Of a stretch of DNA of 64,000 bases, positions 27,401-39,625 are shown one piece after another; within the stretch, counting starts at the first letter, position 1; each line of letters opens with the position of its first letter. Origin of the DNA: Gymnogyps californianus (lineage: Eukaryota; Chordata; Aves; Accipitriformes; Cathartidae); NCBI RefSeq assembly GCF_018139145.2, contig NC_059487.1, positions 7,399,792 to 7,463,791 of the forward strand, written 5' to 3'. The notes below the pieces were generated by a model. The model saw nothing but the letters and a program-made list of their open reading frames with translations, was not told the DNA's origin and made no database searches. The translations under genes and the position numbers were made by a program.

Positions 27401-28725
27401 GCGCACCTCCTGGATCTACTAGGCGTCCCTTTAGAAGGCCACATAATTCAAAAGCAAAGGCCTTTCAGTGTAGCTCCTATATAGCCCATGTGGCTGGATG
27501 CGTGGCATATTCACCCTTATCAGATGATTCAAGACTCATGATTTGAATTAAAAAAAAAAAGTTCTCGTTCCCTTCATTACCCCTCTTGAGTTTTAATAAA
27601 TGTGAAATAAACAAACCTCCAAAAGACCCCACACAAACACACATAGGAAGAGGCTTACTTGTGGTACAAGCATCAACAACAAATACAATAGAGTATATCT
27701 GCCTAAACGCCAACTTTTTTCCTGAATGGTAAAAAAGACAGCTTCAAAGAGAAATGGTCTAAAGAGGTAACAGTAAGTGCCTTTTCTCTTCATATTGAAG
27801 TATCCTAGTGCAACTGTACTGAAGTGATTTGACTCTAAATTAACACCAGGGCAAGAATAGAGTACGGCATAAATAAGAGATTAAATGTGGTACTAAACTC
27901 ATGGACTTAATGGCTACCCCTCCCCCCACCTTCCAAACCAAGAATATTTTTCCATATATTTTCTTTTCCATTTGCTGAGTTTTACTCTGACAGTCAAGTG
28001 TTATGGAAAAGTGACATTTGCAGGCTTCAAGTCAGCTGAATGGGGAAAAAAATTCAAATTATTCTATATATACATTCAAGGGCTGAAACTATGAAAACTA
28101 ATTCAACAAAATTTGACACAGTCATGCTTTATTCTTTCTATAAACATTCTGACTAAGGTATTGCTTTTGCATCGCTGTGGTTTAGGAAAACACTGTAGTT
28201 TGAGATAAGTTTCCTTAATCAGTGTTATCTTGAGCATCTGCACCGCCTGGAGAGGGCATAAGGTCTTGTTGAATTCTGTTAAGCCACTTTTCTTCAAGGT
28301 AGAAGTTACTTGAATTCTGCACTCTGTGTTGAAAACTACTTGGCAAATGAACTGTTGTCCTGCTCACAATAATTAGGGAGCACGAAGAACAGAAAAGATG
28401 AAAAAAGGCAGACGGTAATCAAAAGCTTGGTATTTTGTTTCAGAGGTTTTAGGTATATTGTTTAAAAAGAAAAGAACACTGTAACAGGATAGATTTCAAT
28501 ACACTAAATATGTATTTAAACCTTGGGGATAGTAATGGAATCAGTATCCATAAACAGCCAGCACTAATATCCTGTATTCCTTACCCCTAGAGCTATATGG
28601 CAGTTTACATTTTAACTTTTGGGAAAAAGGTTTTTGAAATTATATCCATCAGGCTAAACAAGTAGATTCATGAATGTCATTAATGACTATTTACAGTCAT
28701 GTTTGCAAGATCAAAATCCAATTCT

Positions 28726-28797
28726 GTTTTGGGGTTTTTTTGGGTTTTTTTGTTTGTTTGTTTTGGGGTTTTTTTGTTTGTTGGTTTGGGTTTTTTT
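28726..28797. repeat. T/G-rich low-complexity tract
   Basis: Alternating runs such as TTTTGGGG, GTTTGTTTG and GGGTTTTTTT with almost no A or C on the plus strand for 70 bases. The pure strand asymmetry gives lysine/proline/asparagine-rich frames on the minus strand, which are not genes. Confidence 0.8.
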
Positions 28798-29370
28798 ACG
28801 CATTTGTCTTTAAATAAAAATTTAGTCCCAAAATTACACACTGTTTTTCCATTACAGTGTTTACACTTCAAAAAGAACAATTTTCAAGCACAAATACATG
28901 AGATGAGCTTCTACATACCATACCTACACTACAGAATATTTATGCAAAGTATTTTCAGCCCTTTGAGACAAACAGAGGTAGTATCTAATTTCTCTTTAAG
29001 TGCCCACACTGGAGGCAGCATCAGTTAAGTTTCCTGTAGGTGTGAATGTGAAAGTGCACTGAAGAAGGAAATCAAACACAAGAGTAGAAGCTCTGAAAAG
29101 TTCAATTAAGTATTTGAAATAACCATTAGGAAAGTAATTTCTTTTCTATAAACAAAAGCAGTTCAGAGAGATTATTTGTTATGATATTCATCAAGTATTA
29201 TATGAACTCTCTTGTGATCAAAAGACTTAAAAAAAATAATCTTTTCCCTTTTTGCAAATAGACATGCAATGAAAGTCATATTCAGTAAACAGCATTTCTG
29301 AAATTTCTTTCCAAAATCCTATTTCAGAAATGTTTTAGCTTTTTCCTTCATCTTTCTTATGCTTCCATAC

Positions 29371-29448
29371 CTTCATCTTCGAAAGCTGACCACAATTCAT
29401 TGCATTGCATTCTAAGGTATTCAGAAACTACTTGTGATAGATGAATAC
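29371..29448 (-). other. weak candidate internal coding exon (phase 1-1)
   Basis: On the minus strand an acceptor ending CTGATATCAG precedes 78 bases, followed by a good donor (GATGAAG then GTATGG). Only one frame is open: two leading bases, 25 codons, one trailing base, so the exon is phase-symmetric. It contains residues SEYLRMQCNELWSAFEDE, whose mix looks more protein-like than most frames here. The polypyrimidine tract is weak and I recognise no family. It could instead be chance. Confidence 0.2.
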
Positions 29449-32400
29449 CTGATATCAGATTGCCCCTTCAAGAAGAGGGCAAAACTATTTTTAATCACAA
29501 AACTTAATCGGAACACATACCACATGAGAACATTATCCAGAGCACAGTATAACATACTCAATATATTTTTCTTACCTGGTCTTGAAGGAACTCAAGTTAG
29601 GCCTTCAATCTGAACAAGTTCTTCTCCTTACACTGGCTCAATAGCACTGATTGCAGATTTGTACAAATTAATAGAAACATCACATACATCTACACAGGAA
29701 TAACTTGTCTCATTGATTTCTTTTTAAACACAAGAGAAGACAATAAAGAGATATCATTGAGCTTAGGATTTGAAATATCTGAAAGGTATATTCCCTCTCT
29801 TACAAAAGCTTGCCATTTGGTTCCTCTCAACCATTAACCAAGAGAAGCAATTATCTTATAAATTTATGAATAAGGGAATTACACTGTGTGTAATTCCAAT
29901 CTTCTCAGTCACAGTTGCTTTTTTCCTCTAGCAGTAGGAATACTCAGAGGTGAAATAGGGAGAGGACCCATGGAGACCACCACCAAGTCTCAAATCCTGT
30001 TAAACCACTAACAATACCAAAACTAACAGACCCTGACAGAATAAGCTCATAAACAGAAAAGACTAGGGACTAAGCTGTGGGGCACAGTAGCTCCCTTTGT
30101 ACATAGAATTCCCTGTACTTTCTGATGACTGACAGAAAAAAGTTTTCATTTTCAAGATGCTCCAGTCGGTAAAGAGGGAGGGATTTAATATCTTGCAACT
30201 TAAAATTCCTTTTGTTTAGACTTAATTTTCAAGAAAAACAAAACAACACAGAGGTTAATATTTTGCTTCTTCCTCTGCCACAAGAAAAAAAAAACAGAAC
30301 AAAAAACTCCAGAAGAATACAGGACACTTTTTCATCATTTAGGTTCAGGCACAAAGCCACATTGTAACAACATAACAAAACACAACTTTAGTGTTATTTC
30401 TACAGAGTCACATAATGTTTTTCCCCTTACAATAAGGAGGAGAACGGTTGCAGGGCCCAGTAGGATACGATGTGGTGGATTCTTTACAGACAGGCTCTTC
30501 GAAGAGAGGAAGAAATTGGTTTAACCACCAGGTAGAATATATGCTAAGTCCTATTTGGATGGCAGTGGTTTCACAGCAAGTGATAAAGCTTGTACAGTCC
30601 TGTCTCAGGAATGTTTTTTCCATGTTTAATGTTTTTTTACAGGTAACAAGGAAATGAGGACAGATAAGAGAATGCCAGTTGTCCCCAGCTGGTGGAGGTA
30701 GCTGGTCTCTAGCAAAATTGCAGAATATACCCAAGGCACACACACAGCACAGACACAGCTTATTCTGTGTGGTGCTCTAAGCCACCTGGCCAAACAGAGC
30801 AAATTCCCAAGAATCTGTTCATGGAAAATTCTCCTCTCGCTCTCAATGTTACATATTTTTAACATATGATCATCAAGCAGTGATTCTTAAGTCATAGAAG
30901 TCCCAAAATAAAACTAACAAGTGTCTGAACAAGTGTCCTATAGCTCAGCAAAACAGCCCAAGCTTCCCCACTCCCCCTCCAAACCCAACTGTTTACAGGG
31001 CCAACACAGGGTTCAGGATTGCTGTAGAACTGTTTCCATCTGCTCTTTGCAGAGCAGCTATACTAGAGCATAAGGCTGAACACTCAGTAAGCTGTTTCTA
31101 CCTGTTCTTGTTGCTGCCATGGGCGAAACAAAAAATAAGGAAGTATTTCATCTCAAAGGAAATTTGTGGTAAAAAATTCAAGAAACAGACAAAGCAGAAA
31201 GGATTGGCTCTAGAACAGCTGTTTCTCAAGGCCTCAATCTGTAAGCACTAGATGTTCTACATGTCAGAAAAGGTTCAGGTTGTTTTGGACTATGCATTAC
31301 TCAATAGATCTGTGACACAGACAATGTGGACTGTTACTACGAATGGGTGCGGACAATCATTCCGCCTTGCTCTGTTGGTTGTTACATCAGTGTAACTTCA
31401 TTTCCTGAAAAAGAACGTATACTTCATAGATGAGCCCACCCAGTTGCCAGAGAATCCTATTTGCATTAGAAAAGTGGTATTCAGATCTGCCCTTAGAGAA
31501 GATCTTCATTACTATTATTTTATGGTTATATTCTGATTTATTTGCATATCATAGCCATGCAATAATAAAATTGCATTAGTTGCAAACTTCCCTATCAATG
31601 TCTGTACTGGTTCTAGTTTAATTTAAAGCATGCAGAAGAGGGGAGTCTCTGGGAAGCTGCCAACAATAATGTCCTCCTGCACGTTAAGCAAATAGTTTGT
31701 TTCCTCCACAGGAGACAGATCAATACTCAAGAAACAAAAACAAAACCAAGAAAAGCTAAAAGCTTAGTCATGTAAATCAGGGTGGAGGAAAAATGAAAGA
31801 AGACTCCTCATTGGCATTCTACAACTTCTGCAGACCCCCATGGCCCATTAACTAATTTCTATTAAAACACACAGCTCTAGAATAATAAATGCCAGTGGCA
31901 CATTTCTAAAGGTTTGTGGCAACTGAAGTAAACATGTCCCTGTTCCCAGGACACCAAGAGACAGAAAATTAACCAGAGGTTAACTGGGTCACTAGCTAGA
32001 GCACAATATAGGTCACTGCAGATTTAATTTAGTTTGTATTCAGCTAAAGAATCAAATACAGCAACCAGTTCTCACAGCAGGAAAACAAGTAACTTATCAG
32101 CATGTTAACGTATCTTGGATACCAAGGCACCAAGTCTGTCATTATGATTCATACCACTTTTAACTAATTTCACATTATTTTGATGAAACAAAGTACAGTG
32201 TATACACACACGCATACAATTTGAATGGTTCTGAATGCAAGTATGCAAACACACACAAATACAGAATATTTAACATTGTATACAGTCTGCCTTTTTTTCT
32301 TTTTTTTTTTTTTTCCCACTGGATATTTAAGTAAGCTTTCCCTCCCAAAACAGGGCTGGCAAGGAAGTAATTAATACACAACTCTAAAAAGCGTTATATG

Positions 32401-35400
32401 GGTTAAGAAAAAGCCCAAAACAGTAGGTTTTAATGAGCATTTGATCAGGACCTAAATAAGAGATATCTATGTATTTTGCCTCAATACAGTCTTTTATAAA
32501 CAAAATACCTCAATAGCTGTAACAGGAGGAGCCCAATAGCCCAAACATTGCAAGAACTGGCAATATTAAACAGATTAAACATTTAGGACTGGTTTGTATC
32601 CAACAGATTTGCATCATTTTAGGAAAGTCTGCACTAAAGAAGAGGGTTCAGAAAGACTGCATGAATTATCAAGAAAGCTGTAGCTACATCAGGTTTAATT
32701 AAGAGACTACCAACTTGGTCTGTTAGGAGTACTGAAACTGCCTTAATTTCCATGGCTGCTGTCATGTTTGTAGCTAGTCTCCTGTTCTTAACTCTTTCTC
32801 CTCTTTTGTTGCTGTGTAAGAATAAAAACATCAGAAGTGGCTGCAGACAAGATGCACTAGTAATTACACATAGTAAACAAACAAAAGTAGCTGAATTGTG
32901 GGAGCATGTAGATCAAAATTTTAGCTGTAACGTGTGGCACTAAAACTTTGAGGTAAAGATGAACTGATCGTTTTCTTTCAAAGAGGCCATCTTAACCTTA
33001 TACCTTAACAAGCAGGTATAAGGATCCAGCATCAACAAACTCCTACTCAGTCTAAAATGCAAAGTTAAAGTGAAAAATAAGTCAAAGTTAAATCAGTGCT
33101 AGACTTGAGAATAAGTTTAGCAACACAGGTACTGTATTTTGATGCAGGCCAGTATCTAGTGACCCCAGCACCCAGCAAATAATTTAAAGTACATCAGCAA
33201 ATCACAAGGCAAGTATTTCTTTACCAAGAATGACTCTGAGAATTAAATAATTCTGCTTGAATATTGTAGCTTCATCTAAATTGCATTTTTAAAACTGCAT
33301 TAATTAATCAAGACCTGAATTACAGAATGAGAAAGCAACAGTTCCATTTGTTCAAACAAGGCATTTTTGTACATAAACACAAGATCTTTTCTTGTTCAGG
33401 AAGCGTCATTTGAAAGTGGGGAGGAGAAAATCCTCCATTACCTTTAATATTGAGCTTCCAAACACTTCCTGTTCAGCAGCCAAAGGAATGATTTCTGCAC
33501 GCCCCAGACAAGCATTAAACAAACATATTTGGTGGTCCAGTCCTTCTATCTCCTTCCAGCTCTCTGAACAGCCATTTCCATTTACAGCAGCTACATTTTC
33601 TACTTTAGCTGGGGACATTCTCCCAGCTCCCTTTCAGCTGAATATCCCAAGTAACATCTTTCCCACACCAACAAGATATTTTCCCCCCACACACCTGGAA
33701 ATCTCCCAATGGCTCCCCCTACATAAGAATCCCACACAAGCACACACCTCAAACACTTAACTTACACAAACATATCGATCTCTAATGTTACAAGTCCTTG
33801 AAGTCAGACTATAGTCTTAGCAGTTGGCAGGCACTGTAAGTCAGAATCTGAAGTCCTGAAATGGGATCAGCAGACAGCAATGGTGTGCACTGAGAACAGT
33901 ACTGACAGCAGAAAAGACCAAAAGCTTCAAACTTTGCTTTTTGTGCAAGTTCTTTCACCCCTCTCTCCCTTTAACTTCTTGCAAAGATGATTTTAAAACA
34001 TCTCTAGTTTTACCTCCAAAAGTTATTCTGTTTTGCAATAGCATGTGTTTAAGAATCTTAAAATTGCCACTCCAGTAGTCTGATTATAGCGACTACACCA
34101 TTGGGGTCTACGATATCTTCTCTATTCCATATTCACTATACTAGCATTACCATTCTCTAGCATTTGCATTCTGGAATGATCAAGCGTCCACTTGATTCTT
34201 GGTATTTATTTTTCACTGAATTCCTAAATTATCATTATTAAATTTCACTAAATTATCAGTCTGCAGAATACAAACATCTGCCTGAAAACTAACAAGGTAT
34301 CTCAAGTAATTCTTACTACAATTAGTTGCAACAACTCACAGAAGGAGCTTAGCATCATGCAAAATTTGGCTATGTTACTGCTGTTGAATTTGAACTTATT
34401 TTCTTCCTATATAATCCCCACTGGCCATAAATAGGGCTTCTTAGGCCACATAATAGCTTTAAAAAAAAAAGCCTACCTTGTAAACATTGAGAAAAAGGAG
34501 GAAATTGAAACAAAGTTAAACTGAATCAGAATCAAGCTGAACCGAGATCCAGCTTACAAAAAGTCCAAGTAGCCACGCATAACTTCATAATGAAACAAAC
34601 TAATCTCTATTTCTTTACCTCATTGTCTCAGATGTGTAAACTAAACTGAAGATCAGAGTTAGAAAGGGTCTGGACAATTTTTGGAAGTTTTGTAGACATT
34701 TTGTAGATTTTGGCATTTCTTTTCCTATATCTTTGCTCTCAACAAAAATCACATTAAATTCAAGGGACGCTATTACAGTTCAGTACACCTTAACACGTTC
34801 TGCTGAAGCTTCCCAAACTCTAAACAAATTTTCCTCCTTCTACAGTTGGCATTGCTTACAATACACCTAGAGAAACAAAAGGGGCTCTTCATGGTCTGAG
34901 TGCATGAGATTTAACTAATGGCAGGTGGTTCTTACAGGCAGAACAATATTAAATCAAGCAACTGTGTACCCCATCTCTCTCCTTAAATATTATTTTTCCA
35001 CCTGTGTCCCAGTATATAAGCTTTTATAAGTATAAACAGAGCAATTTGATTTTCATCTAAACCATTCATAAGAAAAACAAGTGTAATGAATTATTTTGGT
35101 TTTTTTCCTGTCTTGGTAATATTAAAATAGGCTAAGATGCATGTTTTCAGTGACAACACTTGAATCCTCAGATTAAAGATTAATAATGTAGCTCACATGC
35201 TGATGAATGCATGATTCATGAGACACACAAACAGCAAGTTCTATTTAAAGCTTTGTATGGCCATGAATAGAACACTAAGATGTATACACTGGAAGGCAAA
35301 AAGCAAAAGGTGCAATTTGCTAGAGAAAAAACCTGCCTGCATATGGATGTGAGATCATGTTTTGCACAACAAAATGTCTGCGCAGCTAATATATTAACAA

Positions 35401-36435
35401 AACACTGCTCAAAAAAATAAAGCTGTCAAGCAATAGTACAGTATTGGACAGCAGCCATACTTAGTGTCAGAGAGGTTTGCATATCATTACAAATGTAGAC
35501 TGCATTGCTGTTTGGTGGTTTCCTTAAAGCTCCACCTGCTAGAAATTAACCAAGATTTAAAAAACTGATCTCTGAATCACTTAATTCTGTCTTGCACAAC
35601 CATAGAAAAGCTCAGAAATTTGTATCTAAACAACTCAAAGAACAAAAGCAAAATAACACTATCTGGTTTTGCACTTTGAGTATAATGGATTTCAAACCAA
35701 ATGTGTTGATTTACTTTTTTTTTTTTAAAAGCTGGTTGATCTTAAGGTCTTGCAATGGGATGAGATGGAACAAACAATAAAACCAAAGCAAGAACGTCAA
35801 GATTTTTTTTTTTTTTAATTCTCTACAGTAAATTTTTTTAAAGCTTATTATAAGCATGAAGCTTTCCCAGAACATATAGCACGTGCATTGGGAGCTTGTA
35901 AACCTAACATTTTCCTTCTCCACTTCTTGCAGAGCTACAGAAATGTGGCTCAGGAGTCCTCTTGCTGAAACTCGCATCAAGATCCTAATTAAAAATAAGT
36001 AAATAAATAAAAATCAATAAAATCAGTGTTTAACTAACTAAGTTCTGTAGCACTATCCATTCTATCTTCATGACCACGTGAATATACAATTTCTCCAGCA
36101 CAGGGTGTCTAGAGCAGATGATGTGAAATGTAATAGCATTTAGACATCCGAAGTTCCACTAACCAAATCATCACCCCATGCAATAGGGTTTCCACACCAT
36201 ATGCTTTAGTGTCATTGTTTGCAGTTTGTTTTTCCCCCTCCTCCAACAGAGGATGTGGAATGTTCAATAATATCTAAAATCTACAGCCAACTAAATTATA
36301 TTTTGTTCTGAGCCACCTTTTTATAATACAGTAGTAAAACAACCTGTAAAACTAAAGTTTACAAAAAGGCTTTCTGGGAAATGAGTTTATTAACTGCTTC
36401 AGTTCTTTGCCTACTAAGAGTCAAAGAATCCTTAC

Positions 36436-36522
36436 CTTATTCCAGCTTGAACAAAATCATCTTCACAATATACCAAACACATTTGTAGGTCATTAGATAA
36501 GCAATTTTAATTGCTGCTTCTT
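36436..36522 (-). other. weak candidate exon with possible start codon
   Basis: On the minus strand an acceptor (AACTTTGTATTCAG) precedes 87 bases ending in a strong donor (GGAATAAG then GTAAGG). From an internal ATG one frame reads MCLVYCEDDFVQAGI and runs into the donor. A second overlapping ATG frame stops one base before the donor. No family is recognised. It could be a 5' untranslated exon carrying a start codon, or chance. Confidence 0.18.
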
Positions 36523-38297
36523 CTGAATACAAAGTTTACATCGGACTTGGAATATAGTATTAAACTAACAAGTCTTTTTTTTTTTTTTAAAAACTAAGTC
36601 ACACAGAATCTTTAAGATTCTTCCTTCATCTGAAACGTTATCTTTCAACCTGCCATTTTTCTGACTAACAAAGAATTTCCTCTTTTTCAGCTGCTATCTT
36701 TTTGTTTTCTGAACAATCTTAGTTACTCAACTATCAACAAACTCGGTTACTCAACTATCTTGAAGTTAGTTCCCTCTCTTCTTATCACCTTACTGATCCA
36801 TACTCAATGAAAGGCTCAGAACTACAAATTACCACCCAGAAGAAAGCTTCAGGAGTCTTTGTGAAAAGCACAACCTAAACACAAATGCTCAAAAAGTGTT
36901 AAAACAGTAAACCAGGTTCAATTTAGTGAAAAGATACATTTATAGGCAAAGAAAATCCGTCAAGGATTATTAATTGCAACAGTGTAGGCACAGTACAACT
37001 TGTAAAACTTGCTGAGCCAGAGGGACTTCTCGATAGCATACCTCTCTACATTTGTGTTCTTCTTACACACTTAAGTGCCTATTATCGGCTGCAACCAGAG
37101 ATAAAACACTGGGCTTGACAGATCTTTGTGATTGCCTTGCTGTGAGAAAGAGAATACTGGATTAGACCAGAGTGTTATTTATCTTCAGTGTCCCTAGTAC
37201 TATTTTTACTTTTGAGATTCCTAAACAGATATTTTTAAAGTAGACCAGTAAAATATATGACAAGTTATTTTCCAATTTATGTTGAAACAAACTGAGGTAC
37301 TCTCTTGTTCAAATTATGTTATCACCACCTTCAGTATATGCATGATAGTATTGCTTATAAAACCACCCCAAAATAGAAAGTCTTGACAATTATGCAACAT
37401 CATTGCCCTGTTTAGTAAGGCAGAAATGGATGATGTTCCCCCGTCCCCAACTGCGTAAATACGAACACAGCATGCCACAGTAGCCACTTTCCTAGCTACC
37501 TCTCTTCTTTTCCTATCATTTAAAGAGACCAACTACTTAGACGTTGTCACACAAGTTATTCTAAAGAAGCAAAGGCAAATGAAGTTACTCATGTAGAAGT
37601 CTAAACTTTAACATATCAGAAGAATTTACATTGTATTGAAAGTGATTTTGATCTCAGCCTTATGTTTTCCACAATTTATGTGCCAAGAATAGGATTATTG
37701 TAATCTAGTGATCAAATCCTACTTTAGAAATAAAATGACAAGTTCCCATCTGCAGTAAATAGTTTCACCTTGGAACTCTATTTAAGGCTCCTACCACAAA
37801 GAACAGCTGACATCATCTTCAGAGGTTTCCCCTTAAAGTGTAATAATTTTTCTATCAGTGGTTTCTACAGAACACACACTTACAGAGGAAAGAGGATAAT
37901 ATAGAACAAATTCAACATCTTTTTCTTCAACAAGAGATAATATAATGGAACAAGTAAACTTGGACTATTTCCTTCAGAACATAATGCAACACTAAAGATA
38001 CACTTAAGCAAGAGAAGTCTGAGAGTTACTCTTCCTAAGGCTACTGTAAGAGCAGCAACAGCATCTGGGATCAAAGGTTCAGAGGAAGTTACTTCCTCAG
38101 CTGCTGATCTTTCCCTCTGTGTCAGCCAAATACAGAAGGTGAATACAACAAACAACTTGAACGCTGTTTTGCAGTGTCATGGGCTATTGTAGGTTATAAC
38201 CTTTCTAGAGGTAGCCTAAGTTCACTCAAAAGTAAATTAAGTCTAATTCATAGAGGACAATATTTTTGCCTTTTTTTTCCCCCTCCTCTCCCCACAG

Positions 38298-38490
38298 ATG
38301 ATGATTCATTTCTTCTGATTGATTCCTCGACTGGAAACATTTCTTCAGCTTGTCAGAATAGTGAAGTGCTGGATTACACAATACAATTTTCTGGGAAGCT
38401 GACATATGCTCAAACATTTCATTATAATTGACTTGGACTTAACAAGCTTAGTTTGTGTTGTGCAAAATAAATCAAAACTAGACAGATCAT
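38298..38490 (+). other. candidate 3'-terminal exon on the plus strand
   Basis: An excellent 3' splice site (a run of about 30 nearly pure pyrimidines ending CCCCACAG) precedes a single open frame of 44 codons. It begins DDSFLLIDSSTGNI and ends at TGA 38429-38431. An AATAAA follows at 38466-38471, so the arrangement resembles a last coding exon with a short 3' UTR. I do not recognise the peptide; 'ID-STGNI' recalls a cadherin-repeat motif, but the match is too short to claim. The strand is opposite to the one predicted from the CpG island, so this would be a separate antisense or nested transcript. The right end is set about 20 bases after the poly(A) signal. Confidence 0.25.
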
Positions 38491-39199
38491 TTTCTCCTAG
38501 TGTATAAGGAAGGGACAGGGAGTAGATGAAATCAAGAGTACAGAAAATGGCATATTGTGGTTCAGTGTTTTTAAATCGTGATCTGCAAATTGGTTTAGCT
38601 AATTCTAACTGAGACTATCTCATCAGCAAAAGAAAAAAAATCAAAATAAAAGTGTGATCAATAGTCAAATGAACTGAGTCACCAAGACAAATCCACAGAG
38701 TGGATTTTTTAAATTCAGCTTCTGGAATATATTTTAAAAGAGACCAGACGTTTGAAAGCCATTTAACTGTCTTTTCCTATAAAGCTTTCAAATTTTATTT
38801 CAGGTCTGGGTTTTGTTGTTTTTTTTAATTCAAAAGCATAACTAGAAATTCACTTAATACTACACCACATAGTTTCTGCGTTCCTTAGGATTTGTGGTGT
38901 ATGTGCTAGACACCAGTGTCAACAAGATACTTAAATTTATATGGCTGACAAACATTTCTGTAAGGACAATCAGCACGCTGGAAAATTTGGACCTTGGTTT
39001 AGGTTTGTTTTAAATCAACATCACTTTCCAACAGTTTGGAATCTGTCAGATGTAGAAAAAGGAATCTGCTTCTTAGTTCACTAGATTGAGCCCTGACTGT
39101 AGTTTGCCTTTCTTCAAGATTTTAGTCACACCCTGTTCCTATTGCACACTGCACACCAAGAATTAAAAGCATGGATCACTGTTCACAGAAGACAGACTG

Positions 39200-39625
39200 T
39201 TTTATTACCCATCATTGAATAGATCTAGAGGGGTTTCCTGAAGAAATTGTCCAATCCATCTACCCGTCCCAGGCATACCCAGCTACACTGAGCCATTCTG
39301 GCCCCTGGTTGTTACCTATTCTTTAAGCCTCCAGAGGTTTCAAACCTCTTTCAAAAATCTATTCCATATTTGCAAATAAGAAGCTCTTCTAACTATCTAG
39401 CCTTAATCTCTAGTGAAACTTAAGGCCATTATTTCTTGTCCTGTTTCCAATGAATGAGGAAAAGATTATTCCCTTCCTCTTCACAATAATATTTGATGCA
39501 TCTGAAAACCCATGTCTACCCTTAGTCTTGTCCTTCCTAGACTAAACACCAGGTTTTAGTCTTTCCTCATAGGTCGCATTTTCCAGGGCATTTGAGCATT
39601 CTTGTTACTTAAACCATGTCACCAT
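39200..39625 (-). mobile_element. Ancient CR1-like LINE 3' fragment
   Basis: About 425 bases match old amniote CR1 elements in reverse orientation. Recognisable blocks include AAGGCCATTATTTCTTGTCC, GATTATTCCCTTCCTC, 'TCAGTCTTGTCCTTCC..AGACTAAACA' and TTTCCTCATAGGTCGCATTT. Divergence is clearly higher than in the copy at 43.8 kb. It has no coding capacity. Confidence 0.75.

Larger units (their letters stand above)
22781..39199. other. AT-rich non-coding stretch, no gene recognised
   Basis: Sixteen kb with no recognisable gene. The longest frame (122 codons, 33392-33760 plus) has no motif. The stretch contains microsatellites (23.13-23.18 kb), ATAA-rich runs near 23.97 and 36.0 kb, two C/A- or G/T-rich simple tracts (24.42 and 28.73 kb), several T runs (32.29, 35.72, 35.80, 36.58 kb) and a duplicated 14-mer near 36.72 kb. 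Three exon-like segments (29371-29448, 36436-36522, 38298-38490) are listed separately. Confidence 0.65.

Noticed and set aside
33392..33760. 122-codon plus-strand frame rich in P, T and S
   Set aside because: No recognisable domain and no supporting signals. The composition follows a locally pyrimidine-rich strand.
23967..36010. Two similar ATAAATAAATAAAAATCAATA segments at 23.97 and 36.00 kb
   Set aside because: The shared part is a simple ATAA repeat plus a few bases, so independent origin is likely.
438..36522. A multi-exon gene model joining the minus-strand candidates 36436-36522, 29371-29448, 6830-6905 and 438-494
   Set aside because: The reading phases do not chain: each exit phase differs from the next entry phase. 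At least some must be chance matches or exons between them are missing.
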